From JAHDCJ01 sp039028895 (GTDB taxonomy: Bacteria > Bacteroidota > Bacteroidia > Chitinophagales > Saprospiraceae): a DNA stretch of 64,000 nt. The notes below the pieces were generated by a model. The model was not told the origin of the DNA. It was given only the letters and a program-made list of their open reading frames with translations, and ran no database searches. Both the position numbers and the translations under genes were made by a program. Below, one piece after another: positions 8,819 to 17,080 of this stretch; position 1 is the first letter of the stretch, and every line of letters begins with the position of its first letter. The stretch covers positions 9,143-73,142 of the forward strand of contig JBCCHF010000036.1 of assembly GCA_039028895.1 (NCBI GenBank), in the 5' to 3' direction.

Positions 8819-9175
8819 TTATAGAGTGAGGATGGCAAACTTTCCCAGGTATTTCATGGAGCATCCTTCTGGGTGATCTAGGTGGTTAGGGGCGTAGATG
8901 CAGATAGCGTTGTTGAAATGTTGTTCTTCTTTAATTTGGCTTAACCACTGTTCGGCGTAGGAGCTTTCTGATAGTAAAATTCTAATTACTTTTGGCGATT
9001 CTTCATAAACTGCTTCAATGAAACCTGGTTCGATATCGAATAACTGAGTTTCTTTCATTAAATCAGAAGGGATATAATCGCCATCCTCAGTAAATCCAGG
9101 GTCAATAAATGCTCGCATCTCTTCGAATGAAGCGAATTTGTTTTTGGCAACAAAAACATATACCCAGCTCATCAT
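8819..9175 (-). CDS. Small acidic protein, possibly Imm22-type immunity protein
   Basis: 118 aa, no signal peptide or membrane segment. The arrangement WVYVFVAKN, then an acidic FTEDGDYIPSDLMKET, then IEPGFIEAVYEE and SYAEQWLSQI recalls the Imm22 (DUF4284) immunity family, in which a short WxG-like strand, an acidic region and an (D/E)xxFIE motif appear in this order. This is a weak by-eye match. It is the second gene of a two-gene unit: its ATG overlaps the TGA of the 141-aa gene in the form ATGA. The unit is enclosed by the inverted composite repeat. No toxin gene is visible beside it. Confidence 0.6.
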   Translation of the reverse strand: MMSWVYVFVAKNKFASFEEMRAFIDPGFTEDGDYIPSDLMKETQLFDIEPGFIEAVYEESPKVIRILLSESSYAEQWLSQIKEEQHFNNAICIYAPNHLDHPEGCSMKYLGKFAILTL

Positions 9176-9597
9176 TCAGGTTTTTTCTTTTTTATGATCA
9201 TTACAAAACTTGCAATGGCATCTCCGTAAAGGATAACCATCAAATCAGATAAGGTGTATGAACTTTGGCTTTGAGAATCGTTGTTCAATTCCTCAATACT
9301 TTCAAACCTTCGATCTAGGTGATCATTGATCTCTGAATGGAATTTGCCTATCACCTCAACACCATGGATCGCAATTTTTGAAGGCCTGTAAAAGGCAATT
9401 CCTGTAACAAGCTTTTCTGTAATTTTTACCCTGCTGCCTTCATGGTCTTTTATCATCCATTCCTCCTCTTCTTCACCCTCTTTGATCACCTGAGCTATAA
9501 TCCCCTTCTCTATCAGGATCGCCTTTTCCTGCCCCAACTTTATTGGTAAATCAGAAAATTGATCATCCCACTTATAAAATCGTTTTTGTATCAACAT
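9172..9597 (-). CDS. Hypothetical protein, first gene of the repeat-enclosed cassette
   Basis: 141 aa, not recognised. It starts MLIQKRFYKWDDQFSDL, has a Glu-rich segment (EGEEEEEWMIKD) around residue 42, a probable beta-rich N-terminal half and a hydrophobic helix near the C-terminus (LMVILYGDAIASFVMII) followed by lysines. The C-terminal helix could be a tail anchor or a buried helix. Its stop overlaps the start of the 118-aa gene by 4 bases, so the two are translationally coupled. The pair sits alone between two inverted copies of a composite repeat. Confidence 0.6.
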   Translation of the reverse strand: MLIQKRFYKWDDQFSDLPIKLGQEKAILIEKGIIAQVIKEGEEEEEWMIKDHEGSRVKITEKLVTGIAFYRPSKIAIHGVEVIGKFHSEINDHLDRRFESIEELNNDSQSQSSYTLSDLMVILYGDAIASFVMIIKKKKPE

Positions 9598-9654
9598 AAA
9601 TCTTCAATAATCCAAAGTACAAATTGAGGAAAGTCCGAAACAATACACCAACGG

Positions 9655-9761
9655 CGTAAGCAAGTAAGCGACAGCAAGGAGCGACAACAGTTGCGACCCA
9701 AGGGAGCAAAACAGTAAGGCGAAGCCGACAACAAGTAAGTGTGCAAAGCGAACGACAAAAG
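9655..9761. repeat. Composite repeat, right arm of an inverted pair
   Basis: Units AAGTAAGCGACAGCAAGGAG, CGACCCAAGGGAGC and GGCGAAGCCGAC read as the reverse complement of the arm at 8694-8818. The arm carries one additional unit relative to the left arm and ends at the stop codon of the mevalonate kinase gene. Confidence 0.85.
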
Positions 9762-10682
9762 TCAAACCTCCATCACCACCAAAGTTCCATCAGGCAGATT
9801 AGCTGTTCCGTTATCAATTTTCGGTGCATAACCCAGGAAGTAACCTCCACCTCCGGCGCCACAGATTTTCAGGTAAAATTCGCCAGACTCCAGTCCTTTT
9901 TGCCAGATCCTTTCGAAACCTTCGGGAATCATTGGTTTAAAGTGTTCAAGTTGGAACTGGGAGATGGCCAACCAGGCTTCTTCGAAAGCCGGTATGTCGT
10001 TAACCAAAAAGGAAATTACTGCTGATTCGTTAAAAGGATTGAGTTGCTCATCGATCAGTCGTCGATAATCGGGATTCTCACAGCGTTCCAGAAACAAATT
10101 GACGAGAGGACCAGTTTTTCGCTGAATCCCTGTGTCGAGTAAGAAAATGACGCCGTTTTCGCCAGAAAATTCGGGTAAGCTGACTACCTCTGCTTCACTT
10201 CTTGACAATAAAAGCAATGGCTTGTTGAGGTAGCAGATTAGCGGATCTACTCCGGAACTTGAACCATGAAAATGACTTTCCAACAAGGCAAACAAGTGGC
10301 GGAGTTCATTGAGGTCCATGTCAGAAATCATATCTGGTTTGCCAAACTCGTAAACTACACCGGCGCATAAAGCCCCTGAACTTCCTAGCCCATAGCCCTG
10401 AGGAATATTGGATTTGAAGTAAAGTCCAGAATCTATTTTTGACTTAAATCGTTGTATGTCAATTGACTGGAATGGTTTTTGGGTAGGTGACTTGTGTTGA
10501 ATGTAATCAGCGAATTGCTTTAATGATTCTTTTGAATTAAAATCCTCCGGTTGTATCGGTGTTTCGTAAATCCATTGACCGCCATAATGCGGATAAGGAA
10601 TGGCGAAGCCCTTAGAGCCAATGACTATGGCGTGCTCCCCAAGCAGCAGTAATTTTGAAGAGAAAAGTAGTCTGCGTTCCAC
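9762..10682 (-). CDS. mvk: GHMP-family kinase, probable mevalonate kinase
   Basis: 306 aa. GHMP motif 1 near the N-terminus is SSKLLLLGEHAIV; motif 2, the phosphate-binding loop, is PQGYGLGSSGALCAG near residue 100; motif 3 is KICGAGGGGYFLGY near residue 275. LLGEHAIV and the short length fit the Bacteroidota mevalonate kinase group better than galactokinase or homoserine kinase. Reaction: ATP-dependent phosphorylation of mevalonate, part of the mevalonate route to isoprenoids. No other gene of that pathway is in the window. It is divergent from the CotH-type gene. Confidence 0.8.
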   Translation of the reverse strand: MERRLLFSSKLLLLGEHAIVIGSKGFAIPYPHYGGQWIYETPIQPEDFNSKESLKQFADYIQHKSPTQKPFQSIDIQRFKSKIDSGLYFKSNIPQGYGLGSSGALCAGVVYEFGKPDMISDMDLNELRHLFALLESHFHGSSSGVDPLICYLNKPLLLLSRSEAEVVSLPEFSGENGVIFLLDTGIQRKTGPLVNLFLERCENPDYRRLIDEQLNPFNESAVISFLVNDIPAFEEAWLAISQFQLEHFKPMIPEGFERIWQKGLESGEFYLKICGAGGGGYFLGYAPKIDNGTANLPDGTLVVMEV

Positions 10683-10758
10683 GGCCGCAATGTACGAATT
10701 ATCTGAATTTGCGGTAAGCGGAATATTACAAGTCGAGACATCGTATTACAAAAATGCT

Positions 10759-10766
10759 TACATTTG
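10759..10766 (+). promoter_or_regulatory. -7 element for the CotH-type gene
   Basis: TACATTTG, matching TAnnTTTG. Its position makes the TTG at 10764 an unlikely start and supports the ATG at 10788, with a very short leader. Confidence 0.5.
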
Positions 10767-10787
10767 ATCGTGCGATCTAACCCTGAG

Positions 10788-13145
10788 ATGGACACAATAG
10801 TCAACGTAAAGTCGCGCTCTGCAAAGGTGTCGAGCCCCAAGTTTTATCTAAGCATCCTGTTTGGCCTGCTCTTCTTTTTGCCAGTGAAAAGCCAAAATGA
10901 TCTCTTGCGGGTTGAGTTTTCGGAGGCTGCTGGTTACTACCAAAATTCCTTTTATCTCAAGTTGTACTCCCCTGATACTGATGCGGTCATCAGGTATACT
11001 ACTGATGGTTCTGAACCAGGTCGAAAATCAACCCGATTCAGGAAGTCGATTCGTATTAGGAAAACTACTGTGGTTAGAGCCAGGGCTTATGATGGTTCTC
11101 AGAAAGGTGAAGTTAATACCTCTACTTTTATCATAGGTCAGCAGACGTCTTTCCCTGTCGTTTCCATTGCTGTTGATCCTGACTTGCTCTTTAATGAAGA
11201 AAAAGGACTATTCAAAACCGGGAATTCTGCAGATACACTCTTCCCGTTTTACGGGTCTAATTTTTGGTCAAGGAAAGAGGTTGCCATCCATACAGAGCTG
11301 TTTGAAACAGATGGCACAAGAGTATTGAGTATTCCTACCGGAATGCGCATTTTTGGAGGTCTCAGTCGACTTTTTCCTCAAAAGTCAATGGCGATTGTAG
11401 CCAGAGATAAATACGGACCTAAGCGGATTGAATACCCTGTATTCCCTTATCTCGATCAGAAGAAATTCAAATACTGGGTTTTGCGGAATTCCGGATCTGA
11501 TTTTGGGAAATCTCATTTAAAAGATGCCTACATCACTTATTTACTCAGAGATTTCGATGTAGAAACCCAGGCCTTCCGTCCTGCACATACCTTTATTAAT
11601 GGTAAGTACTGGGGTATTTATAATATCAGAGAAAAGGTCAATCGGTTTTTTATCGCTTCCCACTCCGAGTACCATAAGGATAGTGTCGAATTGATCGAAC
11701 ATCGGTTTAAAGTCAATCGAGGAAATGGCAGGCATTATCGCGAAATGCTCAGGTTTCTCGAAAAAAATGATATTTCGGAACCCCACAATTACGAACGACT
11801 CCAGACGATGATGGAAGTTGAGAGTTTTATCGATCATCAGATAGCCGAGATTTATATCGACAATAAGGATGCTGGTGGTAATATCAAGTTTTGGAGACCT
11901 AATAAGCCTGATGGCCGTTGGCGCTGGATCCTTTACGATACTGATTGGGGGATGGGTCTTCACGACCGAAAGTCATATCGCAACAATACCCTGGTACTGC
12001 ATACTGATGAAGAAGGCGACAAATGGCCCAACCCGCCATGGAGTACTTTCCTTTTGAGAACCTTGTTGGAGAATGAGGACTTTGAAACCACTTTCGTAAA
12101 TCGGTTTTGCGATCATATGAATGCTTCATTTGAACCAGAACATGCCCTTTCTGTATTGGATACAATGGTAAGAATGTATGATCCAGAAATACGGAAACAT
12201 ATCAAACGTTGGGAGCTCAGTAATTCCGCCAGGAACGCGCACTTAAGCCGTATGCGTACATTCGTCAGGAAGAGGCCATCCTATATGCGCAATTTCCTGA
12301 GAAAGAAATTTGACCTTGGTAACGATGCAAAGCTGGAGGTTGTAAAGAATGGAGGGGGCGAGATCATGCTGAATGATAATCTGAATCTGAAGAAAACACA
12401 TTTCTCTGGTTGGTATTTCGAAAACAGACCAGTGAAGCTAAGAGCCAAAGCTTATTATGGATTTAAGTTTTCGCATTGGGAATTTGAAAATGGCGACACC
12501 GAACATTCACATGAAATTGAGATCCCGGTTGATACCTCAGGAACTCTGGTCATGGCTGTTTTCGAGGCATCTGTCAATCCATTGGCTGGTAAAATAATTT
12601 TCAATGAGGTTTCTGTTAATAACAAGGCCTCTGGAGATTGGGTAGAAGTTTTTAACACTTCGAAAGAATATGTGAGCTTGTCTGATTGGTACTTCCTTGA
12701 TGCCAAACACGAGTGGCGACTTCCGCCATACCGAATTGGGCCAAAGGGGTTTGTAGTGCTTTGCCAGGATACATCAGCTTTCAGAAAGGCATTTCCAGGT
12801 AGTCAGCCTTTGGTTGGAAATTTCCCGTTCGGTCTCAGCCGGATCAAAGAAAAACTCCAGTTGTTTACCGATATTGGGGCACCGATTGACAGCTTCAGTT
12901 ATCTCAATAACGACTTTGATACGACATTTACCCTTAACCTGCTCCTCCCTACATTGGACAATAGCGATTCAGATAACTGGGAAATACTAAAAGGCCCAGG
13001 TACACCACACGCTGAAAATCCATTTTTTGTTGCCAGCAAGGCCAGGAAACTGAAAAGTACCCTCTTTACGATCCTTGGAGGGCTTGGATTAATATTCCTG
13101 ATGCTAGTAGTCAATTTCAGTTACAAGCATTATCTACGTAGCTGA
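10788..13145 (+). CDS. CotH-kinase-like protein with chitobiase-type and lamin-tail domains
   Basis: 785 aa from ATG 10788. N-terminal hydrophobic export segment (FYLSILFGLLFFLPVKSQ). Next is a chitobiase/beta-hexosaminidase C-terminal-like module (FYLKLYSPDTDAVIRYTTDG). Then comes a CotH-type kinase domain at about residues 130-480, with GKYWGIYNIREKV, WRWILYDTDWGMGL (CotH acid motif) and a conserved metal-binding Asp. A beta-rich segment with an FxGWYFENxPVxLxA pattern follows, then a lamin-tail domain (IIFNEVSVNN...GDWVEVFNT). A C-terminal membrane helix (LFTILGGLGLIFLMLVV) ends in a short basic tail. CotH proteins in spores phosphorylate protein partners; the role of Bacteroidota versions is not known. 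The C-terminal anchor suggests it stays in the inner membrane and faces the periplasm. Confidence 0.87.
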   Translation: MDTIVNVKSRSAKVSSPKFYLSILFGLLFFLPVKSQNDLLRVEFSEAAGYYQNSFYLKLYSPDTDAVIRYTTDGSEPGRKSTRFRKSIRIRKTTVVRARAYDGSQKGEVNTSTFIIGQQTSFPVVSIAVDPDLLFNEEKGLFKTGNSADTLFPFYGSNFWSRKEVAIHTELFETDGTRVLSIPTGMRIFGGLSRLFPQKSMAIVARDKYGPKRIEYPVFPYLDQKKFKYWVLRNSGSDFGKSHLKDAYITYLLRDFDVETQAFRPAHTFINGKYWGIYNIREKVNRFFIASHSEYHKDSVELIEHRFKVNRGNGRHYREMLRFLEKNDISEPHNYERLQTMMEVESFIDHQIAEIYIDNKDAGGNIKFWRPNKPDGRWRWILYDTDWGMGLHDRKSYRNNTLVLHTDEEGDKWPNPPWSTFLLRTLLENEDFETTFVNRFCDHMNASFEPEHALSVLDTMVRMYDPEIRKHIKRWELSNSARNAHLSRMRTFVRKRPSYMRNFLRKKFDLGNDAKLEVVKNGGGEIMLNDNLNLKKTHFSGWYFENRPVKLRAKAYYGFKFSHWEFENGDTEHSHEIEIPVDTSGTLVMAVFEASVNPLAGKIIFNEVSVNNKASGDWVEVFNTSKEYVSLSDWYFLDAKHEWRLPPYRIGPKGFVVLCQDTSAFRKAFPGSQPLVGNFPFGLSRIKEKLQLFTDIGAPIDSFSYLNNDFDTTFTLNLLLPTLDNSDSDNWEILKGPGTPHAENPFFVASKARKLKSTLFTILGGLGLIFLMLVVNFSYKHYLRS

Positions 13146-13270
13146 TGTGGAAATTCCTGTTAATATTTTAAATTTAATTACCGTTTAGGTAACATTTTCT
13201 GATAAATACGTACAAACGTTAAATGGCGGTTAGTATTATCCTCATTTCCGTCTCAAGTTTTAAATTGCAC

Positions 13271-13278
13271 TATCTTTG
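13271..13278 (+). promoter_or_regulatory. -7 element, nearly leaderless promoter
   Basis: TATCTTTG matches TAnnTTTG and ends only 7 bases before the ATG at 13286, so the transcript would have almost no leader. Confidence 0.55.
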
Positions 13279-13285
13279 CTTTTAA

Positions 13286-14269
13286 ATGCTCGGGAAATCG
13301 ATAAATATATTTATTCAATACCTCATTGCTGCGCTGATCATTCTCGCAACAGTGTTTTGTGTTTTCCCGCTTGACTACCTGGTTTACAAGGTCGGCGGCC
13401 AGTATACCGTACACGTTATGCTGGCTTTTTTCGGACTTGGTTTCGTATTCTTACTGCTCCGGAATAAAGAACTGATGTATGTCAGTTTTATTTGCTGCGG
13501 CTTGATCTGCGCGTTCCTTCAAGATTCGTTTGATGACAATTTGCTGGGATCATTTTATCCAAAACCAACTGAAGAAATGACTATGGATGTGGCGCATTTT
13601 AATGTGTCATCTTCAGAGTCAGACTACCAATCGACGGTAGAAACAATCCTTGAGACCAATGCCGATATTGTTTCAATTCAGGAAGTCACTCCGGACTGGA
13701 ATATGATGCTACAACAAGGGCTGAAAGAAGCTTACCCGTATAACAAAACAGTGGTAAGGATTGATTTTCACGGCATGGCGGTTTACTCAAAGTTTCCTTT
13801 TGAACGCGTCGATACTTTCCACTTCCAGGATATCCCTAATATTTTTGGTAGTGTTAAACCAGATAGCACAAGGGGTGAGGTATTTTTTGTGAGCTCACAT
13901 ATGACGCCGCCTCTTAACTACAAAGCTTATGAAAATCTGGGAAAACACCTCAAATTGATCAGCGAATACGTCCGCAGTTTCAATGCCCCTGCATTTGCTA
14001 TAGGTGATTATAACGTTGTGCCCTGGTCGGAGGAGATTAAATCCTTTCGTTCATCCGCTAACCTGATCAATGCCCGTAAAGACTTTACACCAGATATTAC
14101 CTCGGCATCCATGCGTTTTTTCCAGAGCCCGATTGATCATATTTTCTTTTCCGATCATTTCCAATGCCTCACTTTCAATAATATCGAAGGTACTTCTGCC
14201 AATCACCTCGGCATTTCTGGTCGTTTTCAGTTTAAGTTCAGTACACCACATGTTAAGGGATCGCTTTAA
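13286..14269 (+). CDS. Membrane-anchored endonuclease/exonuclease/phosphatase family protein
   Basis: 327 aa. Three hydrophobic segments occupy residues 1-85, followed by an EEP-fold domain. Motifs: VAHFNVSSS (start strand), DIVSIQEVT (catalytic Glu), HGMAVYSKFPF, FVSSHMTPP, AIGDYNVVPWS (catalytic Asp/Asn), SPIDHIFFSD and NHLGISG (final His). The domain probably faces the periplasm. Substrates of this family include DNA, phosphoinositides and sphingolipids; for a membrane protein next to a lipid kinase, a phospholipid-type substrate is plausible but unproven. Its 3' end overlaps the dgkA start by 20 bases. Confidence 0.85.
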   Translation: MLGKSINIFIQYLIAALIILATVFCVFPLDYLVYKVGGQYTVHVMLAFFGLGFVFLLLRNKELMYVSFICCGLICAFLQDSFDDNLLGSFYPKPTEEMTMDVAHFNVSSSESDYQSTVETILETNADIVSIQEVTPDWNMMLQQGLKEAYPYNKTVVRIDFHGMAVYSKFPFERVDTFHFQDIPNIFGSVKPDSTRGEVFFVSSHMTPPLNYKAYENLGKHLKLISEYVRSFNAPAFAIGDYNVVPWSEEIKSFRSSANLINARKDFTPDITSASMRFFQSPIDHIFFSDHFQCLTFNNIEGTSANHLGISGRFQFKFSTPHVKGSL

Positions 14270-14609
14270 GAGTTTCGGCTATGCATTCAAAGGCATGCGG
14301 CACCTGGTCATGCAAACGCCCAATGCCCGTATACACTTATTCTTTACCATTCTTGTAGTGGCAGCAGGTTTCTTTTTTGAAGTTTCCTTATCGGAATGGT
14401 GTGTTTTGGTGATCTGTATTGCGATGGTATTTGCGGCAGAAGCATTCAATTCTGCGTTAGAGGAACTAACTGACTTGGTTTCTCCTGAAATTCATCCTGT
14501 TGCCGGAAATGTGAAAGATCTCGCTGCCGGGGCTGTTTTATTCACGGCCATTGGAGCTGCAACTGTCGGTATTATTATTTTTCTGCCAAAGGTATTGGAG
14601 GTGTTTTGA
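14250..14609 (+). CDS. dgkA: Diacylglycerol/undecaprenol kinase family protein
   Basis: 119 aa from the ATG at 14250. The frame is open further upstream, but that would give a 179-aa protein with a non-homologous extension; 119 aa is the normal DgkA size. It has the family pattern: basic N-terminus (LRDRFKSFGYAFKG), helix with NARIHLFF, the signature AEAFNSALEELTDLV, NVKDLAAGAVL and three membrane helices. Role: ATP-dependent phosphorylation of diacylglycerol or undecaprenol in the inner membrane. The 20-base overlap with the preceding gene suggests co-translation. Confidence 0.88.
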   Translation: MLRDRFKSFGYAFKGMRHLVMQTPNARIHLFFTILVVAAGFFFEVSLSEWCVLVICIAMVFAAEAFNSALEELTDLVSPEIHPVAGNVKDLAAGAVLFTAIGAATVGIIIFLPKVLEVF

Positions 14610-14616
14610 TGGGGTC

Positions 14617-14769
14617 CACCTCATCGCTAACCCTTCTCTTCCAGGAGAAGGGAATTAACTGAAGTTACTTTTTCGGGCCTTATTAGGTGTACTCAAATCT
14701 GGTATTGTCTATACGGAGGAGGGAATTAGCTGAAATCGTCCCCCTCCAGTTGGAGGGGTTAGGGGAGGT
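14617..14769. repeat. Hairpin repeats of the AACCCTTCTC...GAGAAGGG family
   Basis: Two hairpin-forming elements lie between convergent dgkA and the M28 peptidase gene: CCCTTCTCTTCCAGGAGAAG near 14633 and CCCCCTCCAGTTGGAGGGG near 14738. Their flanks (CACCTCATCGCTAAC, GGTTAGGGGAGG) match those of copies at 45134-45252 and 46029-46302. The palindromes may end transcription from both sides. Confidence 0.75.
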
Positions 14770-16548
14770 TTACTCAGGCTCCACATCAACGACTATTCGG
14801 CCATTGCGGTTAGCCAATTCCCAGGCGGTGTAGAATACGAGTCTTGCTACACGCTCCATGCGATTGTAGTCTAATTTTTCGGCAGTATCGGTAGTGCGGT
14901 GATAATCTTTATGGGTGCCGCTAAAGAAGAAGGCAGCAGGTATCCCCTTTTCTGCAAAATTATAATGGTCAGAGCGATAATAGAATCGATTAGGGTCGTC
15001 TTTGGCATTATAAGTATAATCAAGGTCGATTTGCAAATATTTGGCATTTGCAGCAGCGTTGATCTCGTGGAGTTCAGTGCTTAATCTGTCTGCCCCAATT
15101 ACGTAAATGTAATCGATATCATCTTCGTGAGCTTTGTCCGCTCTTCCAATCATATCAATATTGAGATTGGCGACTGCGTCATCGAGAGAGAGGAATGGTT
15201 GATCGGCGTAGTGCTCAGATCCTAAAAGCCCTTTTTCTTCTCCTGAAACAGCGATAAGCAGGACGGAACGTCTTGGTCCTTTGCCTTCGTTTTTGGCTTT
15301 GGAGAATGCCTGTGCGATCTCAAGTACAGCCGAAGTGCCTGAAGCATTATCGTCAGCACCATTAAAAATTTCATCGCCTTTAACCCCTAGGTGATCGTAA
15401 TGTGCTGTAATTATTATATGTTCATCACTTAATTCAGGATCACTGCCCTCAATATAGCCGAGCACATTATCACCAATGACCTCGATTTTTTCTTCTGCCT
15501 GTCGTAGTTCAAAGTCACAATTCAAAACGACGTGTTGCGGCTTTCCGGTTGTTTTGATCTTGTCACGGGCATTTACAACCTTGTTGAATTTTTTGCCGAT
15601 GATTTCTTTGGCCAAATCTGTTGAAATATAGGCGGAATTTGCAAACTCTTTTGCTGGATCTTTAGAAGCAAGTCTCAGACGAGGTTCCGTTAAACGGAAA
15701 GTATAGCGACTGACATAAAAGGGTACATTACGCTCAATGAATAATACGGCTTTTACACCCCGGTTTCGGGCAGCACGAAGCTTTGTCCGCCAGTTGAGCG
15801 CCCAATTTGAGAACTCACGGGTTCCGGTAATGTATGAAACACTATCTTCATTCATAGGTTCTCCCTGGTAAATGAGGATGACCTTATCCTGAACATCAAC
15901 CCCTTCATAATCACTGTAAACCTCATCATCAACACCATATCCAAGGAAAATGACCTCTTCCTTTTCAATAAGGGGGCGGCTTCGATTTGATTTTGGGAAA
16001 CAATAAAAATCTTTCATGTACTCGTAGACATTCCCATTAACGGTCATGCCTACATCTCCCCATTTTTCAGATACCAAAGGCAGATCCTGGAAATAGGTTG
16101 GTTCATCTCCAATAGCCGGAATACCATAACTTTCAAATTGCCTGGCGATATAAGTGGCTGCTTTTTTCTGACCTGGTTTCCCGGTTTCCCGGCCTTCCAT
16201 TATGTCTGACGCCAGGATATAGACATGTTCCTTCATGTCTTCAGCCAAAATAGTAAGTGCTAATTCAGTCGGGTCGTCAACTTCGGGGCTTAGGGCTGCA
16301 AAACGGTCGTCACTTTCAACAGCATCAGCTGATTCCGGTTGTGGCTGCTCCGGAGTGGCCTCACCCAAGGTAGTTACTTCAGGCGTAATACCAGAGACTT
16401 TCGGTACGCCGGAACGGGCGATAATAGTAGTGTCATATACGAGACGATCCAGTTTTACAATTGTGATAATGGTGTCGTACTGGACATTTTGCCCATAAGT
16501 ACTGGCAGCGAATGCCAGGATAAGCAATAAGGAGAGAATCCTTTTCAT
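14770..16548 (-). CDS. Exported M28-family metallopeptidase with PA domain
   Basis: 592 aa with a signal peptide (MKRILSLLLILAFAAS, cut near YGQ). A long spacer precedes a protease-associated region (YEGVDVQDKVILIYQ) and the M28 catalytic domain. Zinc ligands and catalytic residues are visible in order: IITAHYDHLG, NGADDNASGTS, SGEEKGLLGSEHY (catalytic Glu), NIDMIGRAD and GTHKDYHRTTDT (last His). Expected role: zinc aminopeptidase acting in the periplasm or outside. It is the last gene of a likely minus-strand unit DUF2723 - rpiB - M28 with gaps of 35 and 44 bases. Confidence 0.92.
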   Translation of the reverse strand: MKRILSLLLILAFAASTYGQNVQYDTIITIVKLDRLVYDTTIIARSGVPKVSGITPEVTTLGEATPEQPQPESADAVESDDRFAALSPEVDDPTELALTILAEDMKEHVYILASDIMEGRETGKPGQKKAATYIARQFESYGIPAIGDEPTYFQDLPLVSEKWGDVGMTVNGNVYEYMKDFYCFPKSNRSRPLIEKEEVIFLGYGVDDEVYSDYEGVDVQDKVILIYQGEPMNEDSVSYITGTREFSNWALNWRTKLRAARNRGVKAVLFIERNVPFYVSRYTFRLTEPRLRLASKDPAKEFANSAYISTDLAKEIIGKKFNKVVNARDKIKTTGKPQHVVLNCDFELRQAEEKIEVIGDNVLGYIEGSDPELSDEHIIITAHYDHLGVKGDEIFNGADDNASGTSAVLEIAQAFSKAKNEGKGPRRSVLLIAVSGEEKGLLGSEHYADQPFLSLDDAVANLNIDMIGRADKAHEDDIDYIYVIGADRLSTELHEINAAANAKYLQIDLDYTYNAKDDPNRFYYRSDHYNFAEKGIPAAFFFSGTHKDYHRTTDTAEKLDYNRMERVARLVFYTAWELANRNGRIVVDVEPE

Positions 16549-16592
16549 TTGGGTTTCGGTTTTCTTGATGACCAGGGATAGCCTGGCCTCAA

Positions 16593-17045
16593 CTAGCAGA
16601 AATCGTCAGACAGGTTGATCTTTCCAACTCTACGTGCATGACGGCCACCTTCAAACTCAGCATCGAGAAAGGCCTCTACCATCTTTACAGCTAATTCTTC
16701 TGAGACGAATCGACTCGGTAATGAAATGATATTGGCGTTATTATGTTGTCTTGCAAGGGCGGCCAACTCGATATTCCAACAAACAGCAGCACGAATGCCC
16801 TGGTGTTTGTTGGCAGTCATGGCTACCCCATTTCCTGATCCGCAAATGATGACCCCTAATTCAGCTTTTTCATTTTCAATGGCATCAGCAACCGGATGAA
16901 CAAAGTCTGGGTAATCGACACTGTCCAATGAATCTGTGCCCATGTTCAGTACGGGAATTCCTCTTTTTTCAAGAAGTGCAATAATAGCATCCTTGTAAGG
17001 AAAGCCTGCATGGTCACATCCGATAGCAATAGTATTTACGGTCAT
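16593..17045 (-). CDS. rpiB: Ribose-5-phosphate isomerase B
   Basis: 150 aa, the family length. IAIGCDHAGFPYKD (substrate phosphate and Asp/His), DYPDFVHPVADAI, the catalytic-cysteine loop IICGSGNGVAMTANK and the R-A-A-V-C-W-N segment are all typical. Reaction: interconversion of ribose-5-phosphate and ribulose-5-phosphate in the non-oxidative pentose phosphate pathway. It lies between the DUF2723 gene and the M28 peptidase gene on the same strand. Confidence 0.94.
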   Translation of the reverse strand: MTVNTIAIGCDHAGFPYKDAIIALLEKRGIPVLNMGTDSLDSVDYPDFVHPVADAIENEKAELGVIICGSGNGVAMTANKHQGIRAAVCWNIELAALARQHNNANIISLPSRFVSEELAVKMVEAFLDAEFEGGRHARRVGKINLSDDFC

Positions 17046-17080
17046 CTTTGTTCTCTTAATTGAGAGTGAGAAAACGGGAC

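Noticed and set aside
8694..9761. Transposon with terminal inverted repeats
   Set aside because: No transposase or integrase is encoded between the arms, and the arms are built from short repeated units instead of a defined terminal repeat; kept as a repeat-bounded cassette only.
14070..14249. Longer start for the DgkA gene giving 179 aa
   Set aside because: The extra 60 residues overlap the upstream coding frame and do not resemble DgkA; the ATG at 14250 gives the family length.
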